Assembly (NCBI GenBank): GCA_021809805.1
Contig: JAJZKA010000013.1
Coordinates: 1 to 40,298, forward strand
Reading direction: 5' to 3'
DNA: 40,298 nt
From: Actinomycetes bacterium
Lineage (GTDB): Bacteria > Actinomycetota > Acidimicrobiia > Acidimicrobiales > Bog-793
Shown here piece after piece: positions 8,223 through 16,465 of the stretch. Under the pieces are notes generated by a model that was not told where the DNA came from, ran no database searches, and saw nothing but the letters and a program-made list of their open reading frames with translations. The first letter of the stretch is position 1, and each line of letters starts with the position of its first letter. The translations under genes were made by a program, and so were the position numbers.

Positions 8223-9767
8223 TCACGACAGCGGCACGTCTTGTCCGGCGCGCACGAACACCGACTCGTAGGCGAGCAGACCGGCCTGGCCGGCGAGGCC
8301 GCCGATGGCAGCGAGCGCCAGGTGGCGGCCACGCACCGCTGGCGCCGCGAGCAACGCGCCGGCCGCCGTCAGGCCGAGCGCCCCGGCGAAGAACCGCTTG
8401 CGGTAGCGGCCCTTGGTGATCATCTCGGCGGCAGCAGCCGCATGCTTGGTCGGATGGGGGGTCCCGTACTCTGCGGCGAGTGTCGCGAGGTTGGCGGCAC
8501 ATGCGCCAACGAAGGTTCCGGCGAGCAGCTTGGTGATCTGTGCCGGCCCGCGCCCGAACACCGACAGTGCCAAGAGCACGCCCGATCCCGCCTCAACGGC
8601 CTGGACGAGCAGGTGCGGTGCGAGAAGGCGCGATTGCCAGAGGTCTCGGCCCTCGGCCTGGCCGAACAGCAGCGCCGTGTAGCCGGCGGCAGCGGCTGCT
8701 GTCGGGGCGGCAAGCCAGCGCAGCACTGCGATGGCGGACTTGAAGCCGGCCGGGCTGAGCACGCCCGTCGACTCCCCGATGGCGGCCGCGAGCCATCCCC
8801 CGGCGATCGCCGAATACCCGGCGAGGCAGGCCGAGCCGAGGAAGAGCCACGAGGTGCGATTCGCCTTGGCGAAGATGTACCAGAACCGCTCTGGCCGCTT
8901 GAGGTCGGCGATGAGGAGGGCGCCGGTTGCGGCGGTGAAGCCGACACCGAGGCCCGGGGCGGCGAGCTTCAGCACACCCTCTGCGGGCGCGCCGGCAATC
9001 AGGGCACCGGCGGTGACGAGGAGGGCGCCGGAACCGACGCCCTTGGTCCACAGATAGGTCGTGACCTTCCACCCCCACGGGCGGGGGTGTGCGGTGTTGT
9101 GAGTGGTGCGTGCCCCGGTCGTCGCGTCGCCCGCCAGGTCGACGGCAACGGCGGAACGATGTGGATCGGGGGTCGCGAACAGGTACGAATCGGCGACGGG
9201 GGCCGCAAGTGGGTCGAGGACGGTGCGGTCGGCACCGAGGTAGAAGACGTTCGGGCTGGTGTTCTGCTCGGACGCGCGAATGGCGGTCGGGTTGGACGCC
9301 ACGAGCTTCGCGATGCCGCTCGTGGGATCGTCCAGGTCGCCGGCCCAGATCGAGCGGGTCGGACAGACGACGACGCAGGCGGGCTGGAGCCCGTCGTCGA
9401 CGCGGTGTGCGCAGAAGTTGCACTTGGCAGCGGTGTGGGTGTCCTCGTCGATGTAGATCGCGTCGTAGGGGCAGGCCTGCATGCAGCTCTTGCAGCCGAT
9501 GCAGCGCTCCTTGTCGAAATCGACGATGCCGTCATCGCGCTGATAGAGCGCCTTGGTCGGGCAGATCTTGACGCACGGTGCGTTGGTGCAGTGGTTGCAG
9601 CGCATCACCCCGAACGAACGCGACGAGTTCGGCCACGTGCCCTTATCGACGTACTTCACCCAGGTGCGGAACTGTCCGAGCGGGACCTCATGCTCAGTCT
9701 TGCAGGCAACGGTGCAGGCGTGGCAGCCAATGCAAGTCCGCTGATCGATGGCGAAGCCGTACCGCAA
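8223..9767 (-). CDS. Fused four-cluster ferredoxin and NrfD-type membrane subunit
   Basis: A 514-residue protein that joins two normally separate CISM subunits. Residues 1-140 are a PsrB/NrfC-type ferredoxin with four cysteine quartets (C12/15/18/22, C57/60/65/69, C89/92/95/99 and C116/119/131/135), enough for four [4Fe-4S] clusters. Residues from about 235 form an NrfD/PsrC-like membrane domain with eight or so helices, expected to exchange electrons with the quinone pool. A linker of about 95 residues joins them. Translation starts at TTG 9767 behind GGGAGGG. The gene ends 30 bases before the molybdopterin subunit, so the two form an operon. No signal peptide is seen, matching a cytoplasm-facing complex. 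The single-chain fusion of electron-transfer and anchor subunits is known in some actinobacterial complexes. Confidence 0.9.
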   Translation of the reverse strand: MRYGFAIDQRTCIGCHACTVACKTEHEVPLGQFRTWVKYVDKGTWPNSSRSFGVMRCNHCTNAPCVKICPTKALYQRDDGIVDFDKERCIGCKSCMQACPYDAIYIDEDTHTAAKCNFCAHRVDDGLQPACVVVCPTRSIWAGDLDDPTSGIAKLVASNPTAIRASEQNTSPNVFYLGADRTVLDPLAAPVADSYLFATPDPHRSAVAVDLAGDATTGARTTHNTAHPRPWGWKVTTYLWTKGVGSGALLVTAGALIAGAPAEGVLKLAAPGLGVGFTAATGALLIADLKRPERFWYIFAKANRTSWLFLGSACLAGYSAIAGGWLAAAIGESTGVLSPAGFKSAIAVLRWLAAPTAAAAAGYTALLFGQAEGRDLWQSRLLAPHLLVQAVEAGSGVLLALSVFGRGPAQITKLLAGTFVGACAANLATLAAEYGTPHPTKHAAAAAEMITKGRYRKRFFAGALGLTAAGALLAAPAVRGRHLALAAIGGLAGQAGLLAYESVFVRAGQDVPLS

Positions 9768-9827
9768 AGGTCCCTCCCAACTTGTCGAGTAATGGCAAGA
9801 TGCGTGATACGTGTCCGCCGGCCGGAC

Positions 9828-11207
9828 TTAGTGGCTTGTGGTGATGGAAAGCCCGAGTGGGTCAGCGCGCTCCCAATCGTCGTCGATGAGGACGCAAGCT
9901 CGCCCGGCTCGATCAAGTAGTGACGCCGCGATCGAGGCGCGAAATCCACTCTTGCAGTGCACCCAAATTTCGCGGTCAGGGAGCTCGCCGACCCGCTCGG
10001 CGAGCTCGAAGAAGGGGATGTGAAGCGCGCCGGTGAGATGGCCAGTACTCCACTCGTCCGCGCGCCGTACGTCAAGCACGACGCGGTCCTCGCGCTCGGG
10101 CGCGATCGCGAGATCCTCGAAACTGGCGACGGGGTACCCCTTCAACTCTCCACCGAGCGCCTCGAGCGGCTCGAGCGCTGCACCGTTGAGCGCGTCGAAT
10201 CCGATGCGGACGAGCTGGCGGCGAGCCTCGCCGACCTGCTCGATGCTCTCGCCGATAAGGGTGATCGGTGCTTGCCAGGGGAGCGTCCAGCCGAGATAGA
10301 CGCCAAAGGAGTCCCCGAGCTCGATCGAGACCGTGCCGGAGAGGTGCGAGCGCGCAAAGGCACGGCGGCTTCTCAAGTCGACGACCCACTCGCCCGTGGC
10401 GAGCCGGTGGCGCAGCAGCTCGGGATCGATCACCTCGGGCGAGGAAAGGTCGGGCGCCGCCGGTCCCTTGGCGTTGGTGGGAGCCATGTGCGCGTAGTAG
10501 CGCGGATAGGCGCCGAGGCCGCCCAGCAGTTCGTTGACGAAGCGGTCTTCGTCGTCGATCACGAGGGCGATGTTGCGGTCACGCTCCTCGGCGATCGTCG
10601 AGGCGTCGCCCGAGGTCTCCGTTGCCGAGCAAAAGCTCCCAAATCCGTGCGTGGGATGCACGGCAACGTGGCCGGGTAGCTCGTGCGCGAGCCGGCGCAC
10701 GGAGCGGAACTGGGCCCGGGTGAGCTCCTCGGTGCGCTCCTTCGCGATGAGGTCCGTTCTGCCGACTGCGCCGAAGAGCATCGAGCCGCCGGTGAAGACG
10801 GCGATCGGATCGGCTCCGGCGCGCATGATGTAGGCCATGTGATGAGGGGTGTGGCCGGGCGTGTGGCGAGCAACGAGCGTCAGGCTGCCAGCCGCGAGCT
10901 CCTCACCCTCACGGACCGGGGTGCGTTCGAACTCCACGTGGTCGCCGGCAGGGACGACGTAGCGAGCGCCCGTCTCCTCAGCGAGCGCCAGCCCACCGGT
11001 GACGTAGTCGTTGTGGAGATGGGTCTCGAGCACGTGGGTCACGTGGACCTGCAGGCCTTCGGCGACGTGCAGGACGCGGTCGATGTCGCGCTGGGGGTCA
11101 ATGACAAGCGCGCTCGAGCCGTCGTGCACGAGATAGCTGCGGTCCCCGAGCCCTGGGGTATCGATGGTGATTACTTCTGCTCTCGCCGTCGGTTCTCGAT
11201 CGCTCAT
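9828..11207 (-). CDS. MBL-fold hydrolase with two rhodanese domains (ETHE1/CstB-like)
   Basis: A 459-residue, three-domain protein. Residues 10-240 are a metallo-beta-lactamase domain with THLHNDYVTGG (H63, H65, D67) and HTPGHT (H119). Residues about 260-350 form a first rhodanese domain whose active-site cysteine is absent (ITLIGES in its place). Residues about 370-459 form a second rhodanese domain with the persulfide-carrying C418 in HCKSGFRA. Such fusions oxidise or transfer persulfide sulfur. In ETHE1-type dioxygenases an aspartate in FTGD completes the iron site; here the motif reads FTGGSMLF, so dioxygenase activity is uncertain. The gene lies 60 bases upstream of the ferredoxin/NrfD gene on the same strand and is probably part of the same sulfur operon. 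Confidence 0.88.
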   Translation of the reverse strand: MSDREPTARAEVITIDTPGLGDRSYLVHDGSSALVIDPQRDIDRVLHVAEGLQVHVTHVLETHLHNDYVTGGLALAEETGARYVVPAGDHVEFERTPVREGEELAAGSLTLVARHTPGHTPHHMAYIMRAGADPIAVFTGGSMLFGAVGRTDLIAKERTEELTRAQFRSVRRLAHELPGHVAVHPTHGFGSFCSATETSGDASTIAEERDRNIALVIDDEDRFVNELLGGLGAYPRYYAHMAPTNAKGPAAPDLSSPEVIDPELLRHRLATGEWVVDLRSRRAFARSHLSGTVSIELGDSFGVYLGWTLPWQAPITLIGESIEQVGEARRQLVRIGFDALNGAALEPLEALGGELKGYPVASFEDLAIAPEREDRVVLDVRRADEWSTGHLTGALHIPFFELAERVGELPDREIWVHCKSGFRASIAASLLDRAGRACVLIDDDWERADPLGLSITTSH

Positions 11208-11398
11208 GCCGTCACCTGCCCCTCAGTGCCGGCGCTCCGCCGGTCGATGCTGCGCCAGGAGCGGCCGTATCCAGGTGGCATCGTGCGCCCCCGGTGCGAC
11301 TCGCGTCGTAGCGAACTGTGAGGGTACGTTACCCCGGTCGGTATGCGCCATGCGCGGCACCTCGGCGCGCCGGCGCCTCGACACGAGGCCGGGACTGC

Positions 11399-11608
11399 GC
11401 CGGGGCGTTCGCGCTCGTCGGGGCCGCGGCGATGATCGGCGCGGCCCTCCAGGCGCCACTGGCAGGGCTCGTCCTTGCAGTCGAGCTCACTCACCCCACG
11501 ATGTCGATCATCGTGGCGATGATGGTGGCCACCTTCCCTGCCACTGCGCTCAGCCGTGCCATCGACGGCTACTCGATCGACACCGCGCGCCTGCCCGCGC
11601 CCGATTGA
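11399..11608 (+). pseudogene. C-terminal fragment of a ClC chloride channel
   Basis: About 69 residues that match the end of ClC-family transporters: GAFALVGAAAMIGAALQAP, then LAGLVLAVELTHPTMSIIVA and a final membrane stretch ending near YSIDTARLP. The conserved GAFALVG...QAPL segment normally forms part of the anion pathway, and the A-x-x-FELT-like element follows. Everything N-terminal of it is missing; the sequence before 11399 does not continue the family in any frame. It is a truncated relic without a credible start. Confidence 0.7.
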
Positions 11609-11727
11609 GCGGCGCCTTCCCCATGGCTTGAAGCGGTGATGCATTGGCCCGGCCAGAGACCCGCCACCCGGCGTCGGCCCGGCGCTGCTCGTCACGGCCG
11701 GCCGGCGCGGTCACGCCCTCGGCTACC

Positions 11728-11874
11728 TCAACGGCGAGGACCTCCGGGCCTCTCAAGAACAAGACCACGCGCAATACGGGCCGTCTTCTTCGTGGGCACC
11801 GCCCAGCGCTCAAGCTCGCTCAGGACCTTGGCGTGCCTGGAGAGATCGGCGACGGGGCACGCGAAGCGCTGCAT
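11728..11874 (-). CDS. Small 48-residue protein, unknown
   Basis: A 48-codon frame with ATG at 11874 and an excellent ribosome site, AAGGAGA, six bases upstream. The product is basic and partly helical, including SRHAKVLSELERWAVPTKK. It overlaps the last 65 bases of the MprF-like gene in another frame on the same strand, so it could be a coupled downstream gene. Alternatively it may be the true reading of a frameshifted tail. I recognise no family; the call rests on the ribosome site and protein-like composition. Confidence 0.35.
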   Translation of the reverse strand: MQRFACPVADLSRHAKVLSELERWAVPTKKTARIARGLVLERPGGPRR

Positions 11875-13798
11875 CGCAGCTCTCCTTGCCCTGGAGCAAT
11901 CTGCGCGTTCGCGAGCCGGCTGCGCCGAGGTTCCTTGGCCATCTCTGCGCCGCACGCCATGGCGCCGAGGTGACCAGGCCAGGTCGAGCCAGTCGACCGG
12001 CGCCTGGTCGTGGCGCCAAGAGGCGGCCGATCAGTGGGAGCTCCCACAGCGACTCGGCGCGGGCGATGGCGAGCGCGGCCGAAAACGCGTGCCCGGGCGC
12101 ATCGCAATAGACATAGCGGGGCAGCCAGCGAGGGTGGTACTTGGCGTTGAAGCGCCACAGCGACTCTGCCTGGGACGTGCTCGCGAGCCTTCGGGTCGTA
12201 CGCGCCCAGGCCCGGTGCAACAGGCCGTCGCCCGACTCGCCGGCGAGCACCGCGCGCATCACCGCGAAGTTCAGCGCGAGGCCGTGCGCGCCCTGCTCGG
12301 CGAGGTGCCGGATGGTCTCGACGACGGCAAAGTCGATGAGGCCGTTCGGGTACGAGCCGCGGGCCCGGCGCATCACGTCGAGCGAGTAGCCACCGATCTG
12401 GGGAGCCGGCACGTAGTGGCAGAACGCGACGGGCCGCCCCAACGCCTGGCCGGGTGCTGGCGGTGCGTGGACGATCGCCAGCAGTAATCCCTCGTCGTTG
12501 GGGTCAAAGAGTCGCCCGAGGGTCATCGAGAACCCGCGCTCGCCGTTGCCGCGGCGACTGCTCGTCGCGATCTCAAGCAGTTGGTCCCGCAGGGCGTCCT
12601 CGAGGTTGGCGGGGTCGTGGAACGAGACCGTGTAGCCATGGCGCGCCACCCGGCCGACGGCCTGGCGGACGCTCTTCATCCTGCCGCCCTCGAGGCTGAA
12701 GGTGGCGAGCTCGACGACGGCTTCGTCGCCGATGTAGAACTCCCGCATCCCCCCCGAGCGGTAGAGGTCGCGCCACGTGTCGCCTCCCGCCAGCACGCCG
12801 AGCGCCCAGCCCTGGTTGTCGACGAAGGCGCGGAAGTCCTGCCAGATCGTGCCACGCTCCTCGGCCGGGCCGATCGGGTCCGGGGACACGAGACAAAAGG
12901 TCCCATAGACGGCGTAGGCGACGAGCGAGTCGCCACGGAAAAAGAAGCGCTTGTCGGTGCGCAGTGCGAAGTAGTCGAGTGTCCCACCGCCGTGGCGCGC
13001 CACGATGGCGCGGGCGCGCGCGACGCGCTCGAGCGCCTCGTCGCGGCCGTAAAAGTGCGCGACCACCGGCCGGAAGACGAGCACGATGGCGCCGAGCGCA
13101 ATCGCCGTCGAGGCCGCCGAGATTGCCGGGTCGAAGAAGGCCGCGAAGTGGTGTGGCAGCGCCACGGCTCGCACGCCGACGAGCCGCCCGGCGGTGGCCT
13201 GGAACGCATGGCCGACAGAGACGCCGGTCGCCCGGTGGCCCCGTAGGCGGTCGAAGATAAAGCTGAGCTCGATGCCAAGCGTTCCGGCGCCGAGCGTGGT
13301 GAGCGCGCACAGGGCGAGCGCCGGGACGCCTCGGCGCAGTGACGGCAAGTCGGCGAACGCCCGGAAGTGCTCTCGGCGCACCCACAAATAGCCGGCGACG
13401 GCCGCGGCGACCGCGCCGTCACCGAGGTTGAGCCCTTTCAGCAGGTGCAGGACCACGGACGCGCTGAGCAGCGCCATGCACACGGCCCAGGCGCGCCGCT
13501 GGCCGCGGCGCACGCCGCGGGCAAGGATCAACAGTCCGAGCCCGGTCAGGGCGGCGAGGGCGCCGGCGGTCTGCGGCACGCTGATCGGCAGGATCTCCGT
13601 GAGGATCCGGAGCCGGTCCGAGAGCGGCTCGGAGAGCGCGCAGGCGAGGGTGTCGAAGCCGACGAGCGCGACGAGGCCCGCCGCGAGGCGGCGAGTTCGG
13701 CGCTGGTGGGCGAACGACGTCGGGGAGTCGTGAGGGGGCAGGAAGCGAACGCTAGTCGTGCGACGTGCTGCAAGGTGGACGTGGTGGCCACTTCGCAC
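11810..13798 (-). CDS. MprF-like DUF2156 membrane protein (aminoacyl-phospholipid synthase family)
   Basis: About 660 residues from GTG 13798, chosen because the longer frame to 14023 overlaps the divergent gene and looks low-complexity. The N-terminal third has about six membrane helices. From roughly residue 270 a GNAT-fold DUF2156 domain follows: TDKRFFFRGDSLVAYAVYG, a PIGPAEE turn, FYIGDEAVVELATFSLEG, GRMKSVRQAVGR and a FNAKYHPRWLPRYVYC end motif. These are hallmarks of the C-terminal catalytic domain of phosphatidylglycerol lysyl/alanyl transferases, which use aminoacyl-tRNA to modify membrane lipids and resist cationic peptides. The last ~65 residues are arginine-rich and outside the family, so the 3' end may be shifted. 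No lysyl-tRNA synthetase domain is attached. Confidence 0.82.
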   Translation of the reverse strand: MRSGHHVHLAARRTTSVRFLPPHDSPTSFAHQRRTRRLAAGLVALVGFDTLACALSEPLSDRLRILTEILPISVPQTAGALAALTGLGLLILARGVRRGQRRAWAVCMALLSASVVLHLLKGLNLGDGAVAAAVAGYLWVRREHFRAFADLPSLRRGVPALALCALTTLGAGTLGIELSFIFDRLRGHRATGVSVGHAFQATAGRLVGVRAVALPHHFAAFFDPAISAASTAIALGAIVLVFRPVVAHFYGRDEALERVARARAIVARHGGGTLDYFALRTDKRFFFRGDSLVAYAVYGTFCLVSPDPIGPAEERGTIWQDFRAFVDNQGWALGVLAGGDTWRDLYRSGGMREFYIGDEAVVELATFSLEGGRMKSVRQAVGRVARHGYTVSFHDPANLEDALRDQLLEIATSSRRGNGERGFSMTLGRLFDPNDEGLLLAIVHAPPAPGQALGRPVAFCHYVPAPQIGGYSLDVMRRARGSYPNGLIDFAVVETIRHLAEQGAHGLALNFAVMRAVLAGESGDGLLHRAWARTTRRLASTSQAESLWRFNAKYHPRWLPRYVYCDAPGHAFSAALAIARAESLWELPLIGRLLAPRPGAGRLARPGLVTSAPWRAAQRWPRNLGAAGSRTRRLLQGKESCDAALRVPRRRSLQARQGPERA

Positions 13799-13983
13799 GG
13801 TCCAGCTCGTGTGCCGCGACGGCGTTCCGCCCTGCCGGGCGGTCGTGATCGGCACCGGCCAGAGCGGGCCCAACGGCCGCGCGAGAGGGACAAAGGCCCC
13901 TGGTGATGGCCGTCCGGGCTCGCCCATACTCGCATGCGAACAGGGGGTCGGCGGGCACCCGGCACGCAAGGAGGATTGCGGCG

Positions 13984-14658
13984 ATGCCAGGTCTGCGATG
14001 GAGCTCAGGCGAGCAGCGAACAAAGGCCAGCCAGGTACCGAGTTGGCCGGTCTGGCTCACGCCGAGGCGGACGACGGTGCTGATCGCGACGCTCTTTAGC
14101 GCGATCACGGTGCTGCGGTGGTACGTCGATGGGGCTGGCCAGGCGGTTGCCGTGTTGTACGTCGTGCCGATCGTCATCGCCGCGCTCAGCTTCGGCCACC
14201 GTGGCGGCCTCGGTCTCGCGGCGTGCGGTGCAACCGCCTTCGCCCTGCTGGCCGGCGTCCACGAACACGGTGATCTCGACGTGACCGGCTGGCTGGGCCC
14301 GCTCCTCGCGATGGCACTCGCCGGTGGGCTGGTCGGCTACCTCACCGACCTGCTGGCGCACCGCGCCGAGGCGGGCGAGGCGCTCGTCGAGCACAGCAGG
14401 CGGCTCGAGGAGGTCTGCAGCGCGCAGCACGCCGCGCTGAGCGTCAGCGACTCGATCACTCAACAGGTCGCCGCGGCGCGTTGGATGCTCGAGGCCGGCC
14501 GCACGGACGAGGCGCTTGCCGTGCTTGGCAGCTCGGTGGCCGCGAGCATCGCGAGCTTGAACCCGAGTTCCAGCCTGACGGCCGCCTCCGTATCGCCCGA
14601 TGGCCCATTGCCCGCCGTGCCCGGGCGCGAGGCGGTGGGCCGCCCGAGCCGCCGCTAA
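13984..14658 (+). CDS. Membrane protein with degenerate histidine-kinase-like dimerisation segment
   Basis: 224 residues from ATG 13984, set by AAGGAGG nine bases upstream. After a basic start there are about four membrane helices (residues 30-125), of a type that often anchors sensor kinases (LYVVPIVIAALSFGHRGGLG). A coiled-coil/dimerisation-like segment follows (RLEEVCSAQHAALSVSDSI, then TQQVAAARWMLEAG), which resembles the HisKA_3 helix pair, but the phosphorylatable histidine position reads serine (SVSDSITQQ where kinases have xxHDxxxQ). No ATP-binding domain follows; the protein ends in about 45 low-complexity residues. It may be a membrane adaptor or the remnant of a kinase. It is divergent from the MprF-like gene. 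Confidence 0.7.
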   Translation: MPGLRWSSGEQRTKASQVPSWPVWLTPRRTTVLIATLFSAITVLRWYVDGAGQAVAVLYVVPIVIAALSFGHRGGLGLAACGATAFALLAGVHEHGDLDVTGWLGPLLAMALAGGLVGYLTDLLAHRAEAGEALVEHSRRLEEVCSAQHAALSVSDSITQQVAAARWMLEAGRTDEALAVLGSSVAASIASLNPSSSLTAASVSPDGPLPAVPGREAVGRPSRR

Positions 14659-14822
14659 CGCGCATCCAGCGAGCGTCATCGGCCAGAAAAGCCAGTTCAA
14701 CGGTGCGTAGGTTCGCCGTGAACACGAAACTGAGACGGGGCGTCGCCCGAAACGGGATCCCCCCGGCGTCGAAGCACCCTGCGCCCTCCGGCTTCCCGGA
14801 GCTCGTCTGGCCGGTGTCCGAT

Positions 14823-15281
14823 TCAGCGAGTTGCGTGCGCGTTCGCTGTGTCGTGGGCCGCCGCCACCTTGGCCCAGGCGAGGTCGTCGAGGATCAGTCG
14901 GCTGGCGGGGAAGAGGTCGTACTCCTCGGTCTGGATGTGCTCGCTCAGATCATCGAGGGCCGCCAGCACCTCAGGTGCCGACATCTGGACGGCGTCGGGC
15001 GAGAGCAGGCTCGAGCGTGCCCGGGCGTGCTCGCCATGCAGTTGCTCGACGTACCACGCGAATCCCGGCCGGCCCTCGAGCTGGGCGAACAGCCCGATCT
15101 CCTCCTTGGCGAGGTGGGGGCCGAGCGCCGCCTGCAGCGCGCTGAGCGCCGCGGCGCGATCAGGTGAGCCCGATTCGACTTCGCGACGCAGGAGGGCCGC
15201 GAGGCTGCCGATGCGCTCGTGCTCTGTCGAGAGCTCACCGATTGGTGCAAGTTCGCGGCAGTCGCAGTGGTCGCACATCAT
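14823..15281 (-). CDS. Hemerythrin domain protein
   Basis: 152 residues, starting at tandem ATG codons (15281 and 15278) behind AAGGAG. It begins with a cysteine/histidine cluster, MCDHCDCREL, and then shows the hemerythrin four-helix pattern: STEHERIG, LGPHLAKEEIGLF, LHGEHARARSS and LSEHIQTEEYDLFPAS. These supply the HxxxE and H residues for a non-haem di-iron site that binds O2 or NO. The N-terminal CxxCxC is extra to the domain and could bind metal or act as a redox switch. The gene is monocistronic and convergent with the preceding membrane-protein gene. Related hemerythrins commonly accompany DUF2249 and nitrosative-stress genes, which fits the cluster at the start of the window. Confidence 0.9.
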   Translation of the reverse strand: MMCDHCDCRELAPIGELSTEHERIGSLAALLRREVESGSPDRAAALSALQAALGPHLAKEEIGLFAQLEGRPGFAWYVEQLHGEHARARSSLLSPDAVQMSAPEVLAALDDLSEHIQTEEYDLFPASRLILDDLAWAKVAAAHDTANAHATR

Positions 15282-15505
15282 TGCTCCTTGTTGCCTGCCC
15301 GTGTCCGTTTCAGTCGTTTCGACTCGCGCCGTTGCGCTTCGCCAGTGACTAGGGCCGAAGGTTACTTGCCGGACCGTCGTCATCAAGGGAGCCGAGCGCG
15401 ATGGACGTCATCGCGCTTCTCCGCGCGCCGGCCGTGGCGGCGCGGCCCGGGCGGTTGAAGATCGGGGCGAGCCTCCCCAAGGCCGTGATGGGGGTGAGCC
15501 TCGTG

Positions 15506-16435
15506 CTAGCTGGGCTCGGGGGAAAAGAGCGGGGTGCTGAGATAGCGCTCGCCGGTGTCGGGCAAGATCACCACGACGGTCGAACCAGCGAGCTCCGGCC
15601 GCCCGGCGACGAGTGAGGCGGCGTGCAACGCGGCGCCGCCGGAGATGCCGGCGAGGATCCCCTCTGTTCGCCCGAGCGCTCGCGCCGCCGCCATTGCCTC
15701 GTCGCTCGAGACGGCGATCACCTCGTCATAGACCGCCGTATCGAGCACGGCGGGGACGAAGCCCGCTCCGATCCCCTGGATCTTGTGGGGGCCCGGGCTG
15801 CCACCGCTCAGCACGGGTGACTCGGTCGGCTCGACGGCCACGATGCGGATGTTGGGGTCGTGCTCTCTCAGCACCTGACCGACGCCCGTGATCGTCCCAC
15901 CGGTGCCCACGCCAGCCACGAAGGCGCCGATCTCGCCCCCGAGGTCGCGCAGGATCTCCTGCGCGGTCTGGCGCCGGTGAACCTCTGGGTTCGCCGCGTT
16001 CTGGAATTGCTGGGGCATGAACCACCCCTGTGTTTCGGCGAGCGTCCGGGCGCGCTCGATCGCGCCGCGCATCCCTTCGCCGGCCGGGGTCAGGACGAGC
16101 TCGGCGCCGAGCGCCGCGAGGATGGCGCGCCGCTCGACGCTCATCGACTCGGGCATCGTGAGCACGACCCGATAGCCACGTGCTGCGCCCACCATCGCGA
16201 GCCCGATCCCGGTGTTGCCGCTGGTTGGCTCCACGATGCCGGCTCCGGCACCGAGCAGACCGTCCGCCTCGGCGGCCTCGATCATCGCCAGCGCGATCCG
16301 GTCCTTCACGCTGCCACCGGGATTGGCGCTCTCGAGCTTGGCGACGATCTGGCCCGCCAGATTGGCACCAAAGCGCGCCAGGCGCACGTGGGGAGTGTCG
16401 CCGATGAGGGACGTCACATCGTCGTGGACTGCCAT
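15506..16435 (-). CDS. cysK: Cysteine synthase (O-acetylserine sulfhydrylase)
   Basis: A 309-residue PLP enzyme of fold type II. The Schiff-base lysine is K44 in NPGGSVKDR, the substrate loop is [13 protein letters not shown] (about 69-81), and the phosphate loop [12 protein letters not shown] lies near 175. The C-terminal [14 protein letters not shown] segment is typical of O-acetylserine sulfhydrylases. It condenses O-acetyl-L-serine with sulfide to give cysteine. Length and motifs agree with CysK rather than cystathionine beta-synthase (no CBS domains). It lies 30 bases downstream of cysE on the same strand, giving a cysE-cysK operon. Confidence 0.95.
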   Translation of the reverse strand: MAVHDDVTSLIGDTPHVRLARFGANLAGQIVAKLESANPGGSVKDRIALAMIEAAEADGLLGAGAGIVEPTSGNTGIGLAMVGAARGYRVVLTMPESMSVERRAILAALGAELVLTPAGEGMRGAIERARTLAETQGWFMPQQFQNAANPEVHRRQTAQEILRDLGGEIGAFVAGVGTGGTITGVGQVLREHDPNIRIVAVEPTESPVLSGGSPGPHKIQGIGAGFVPAVLDTAVYDEVIAVSSDEAMAAARALGRTEGILAGISGGAALHAASLVAGRPELAGSTVVVILPDTGERYLSTPLFSPEPS

Positions 16436-16465
16436 GTCTCCGCCTCTCGGGTCCGAGCCGCTGGC

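Noticed and set aside
6691-8271. 526-codon plus-strand frame
   Set aside because: Exact antisense of the molybdopterin oxidoreductase with no domain of its own.
8205-9920. 571-codon plus-strand frame
   Set aside because: Antisense of the ferredoxin/NrfD gene; glycine/arginine-rich with no family.
15401-15616. 71-codon plus-strand frame with AGGGAG upstream
   Set aside because: Half of it is antisense to the cysK 3' end and the rest has no recognisable family; ribosome site spacing is poor.
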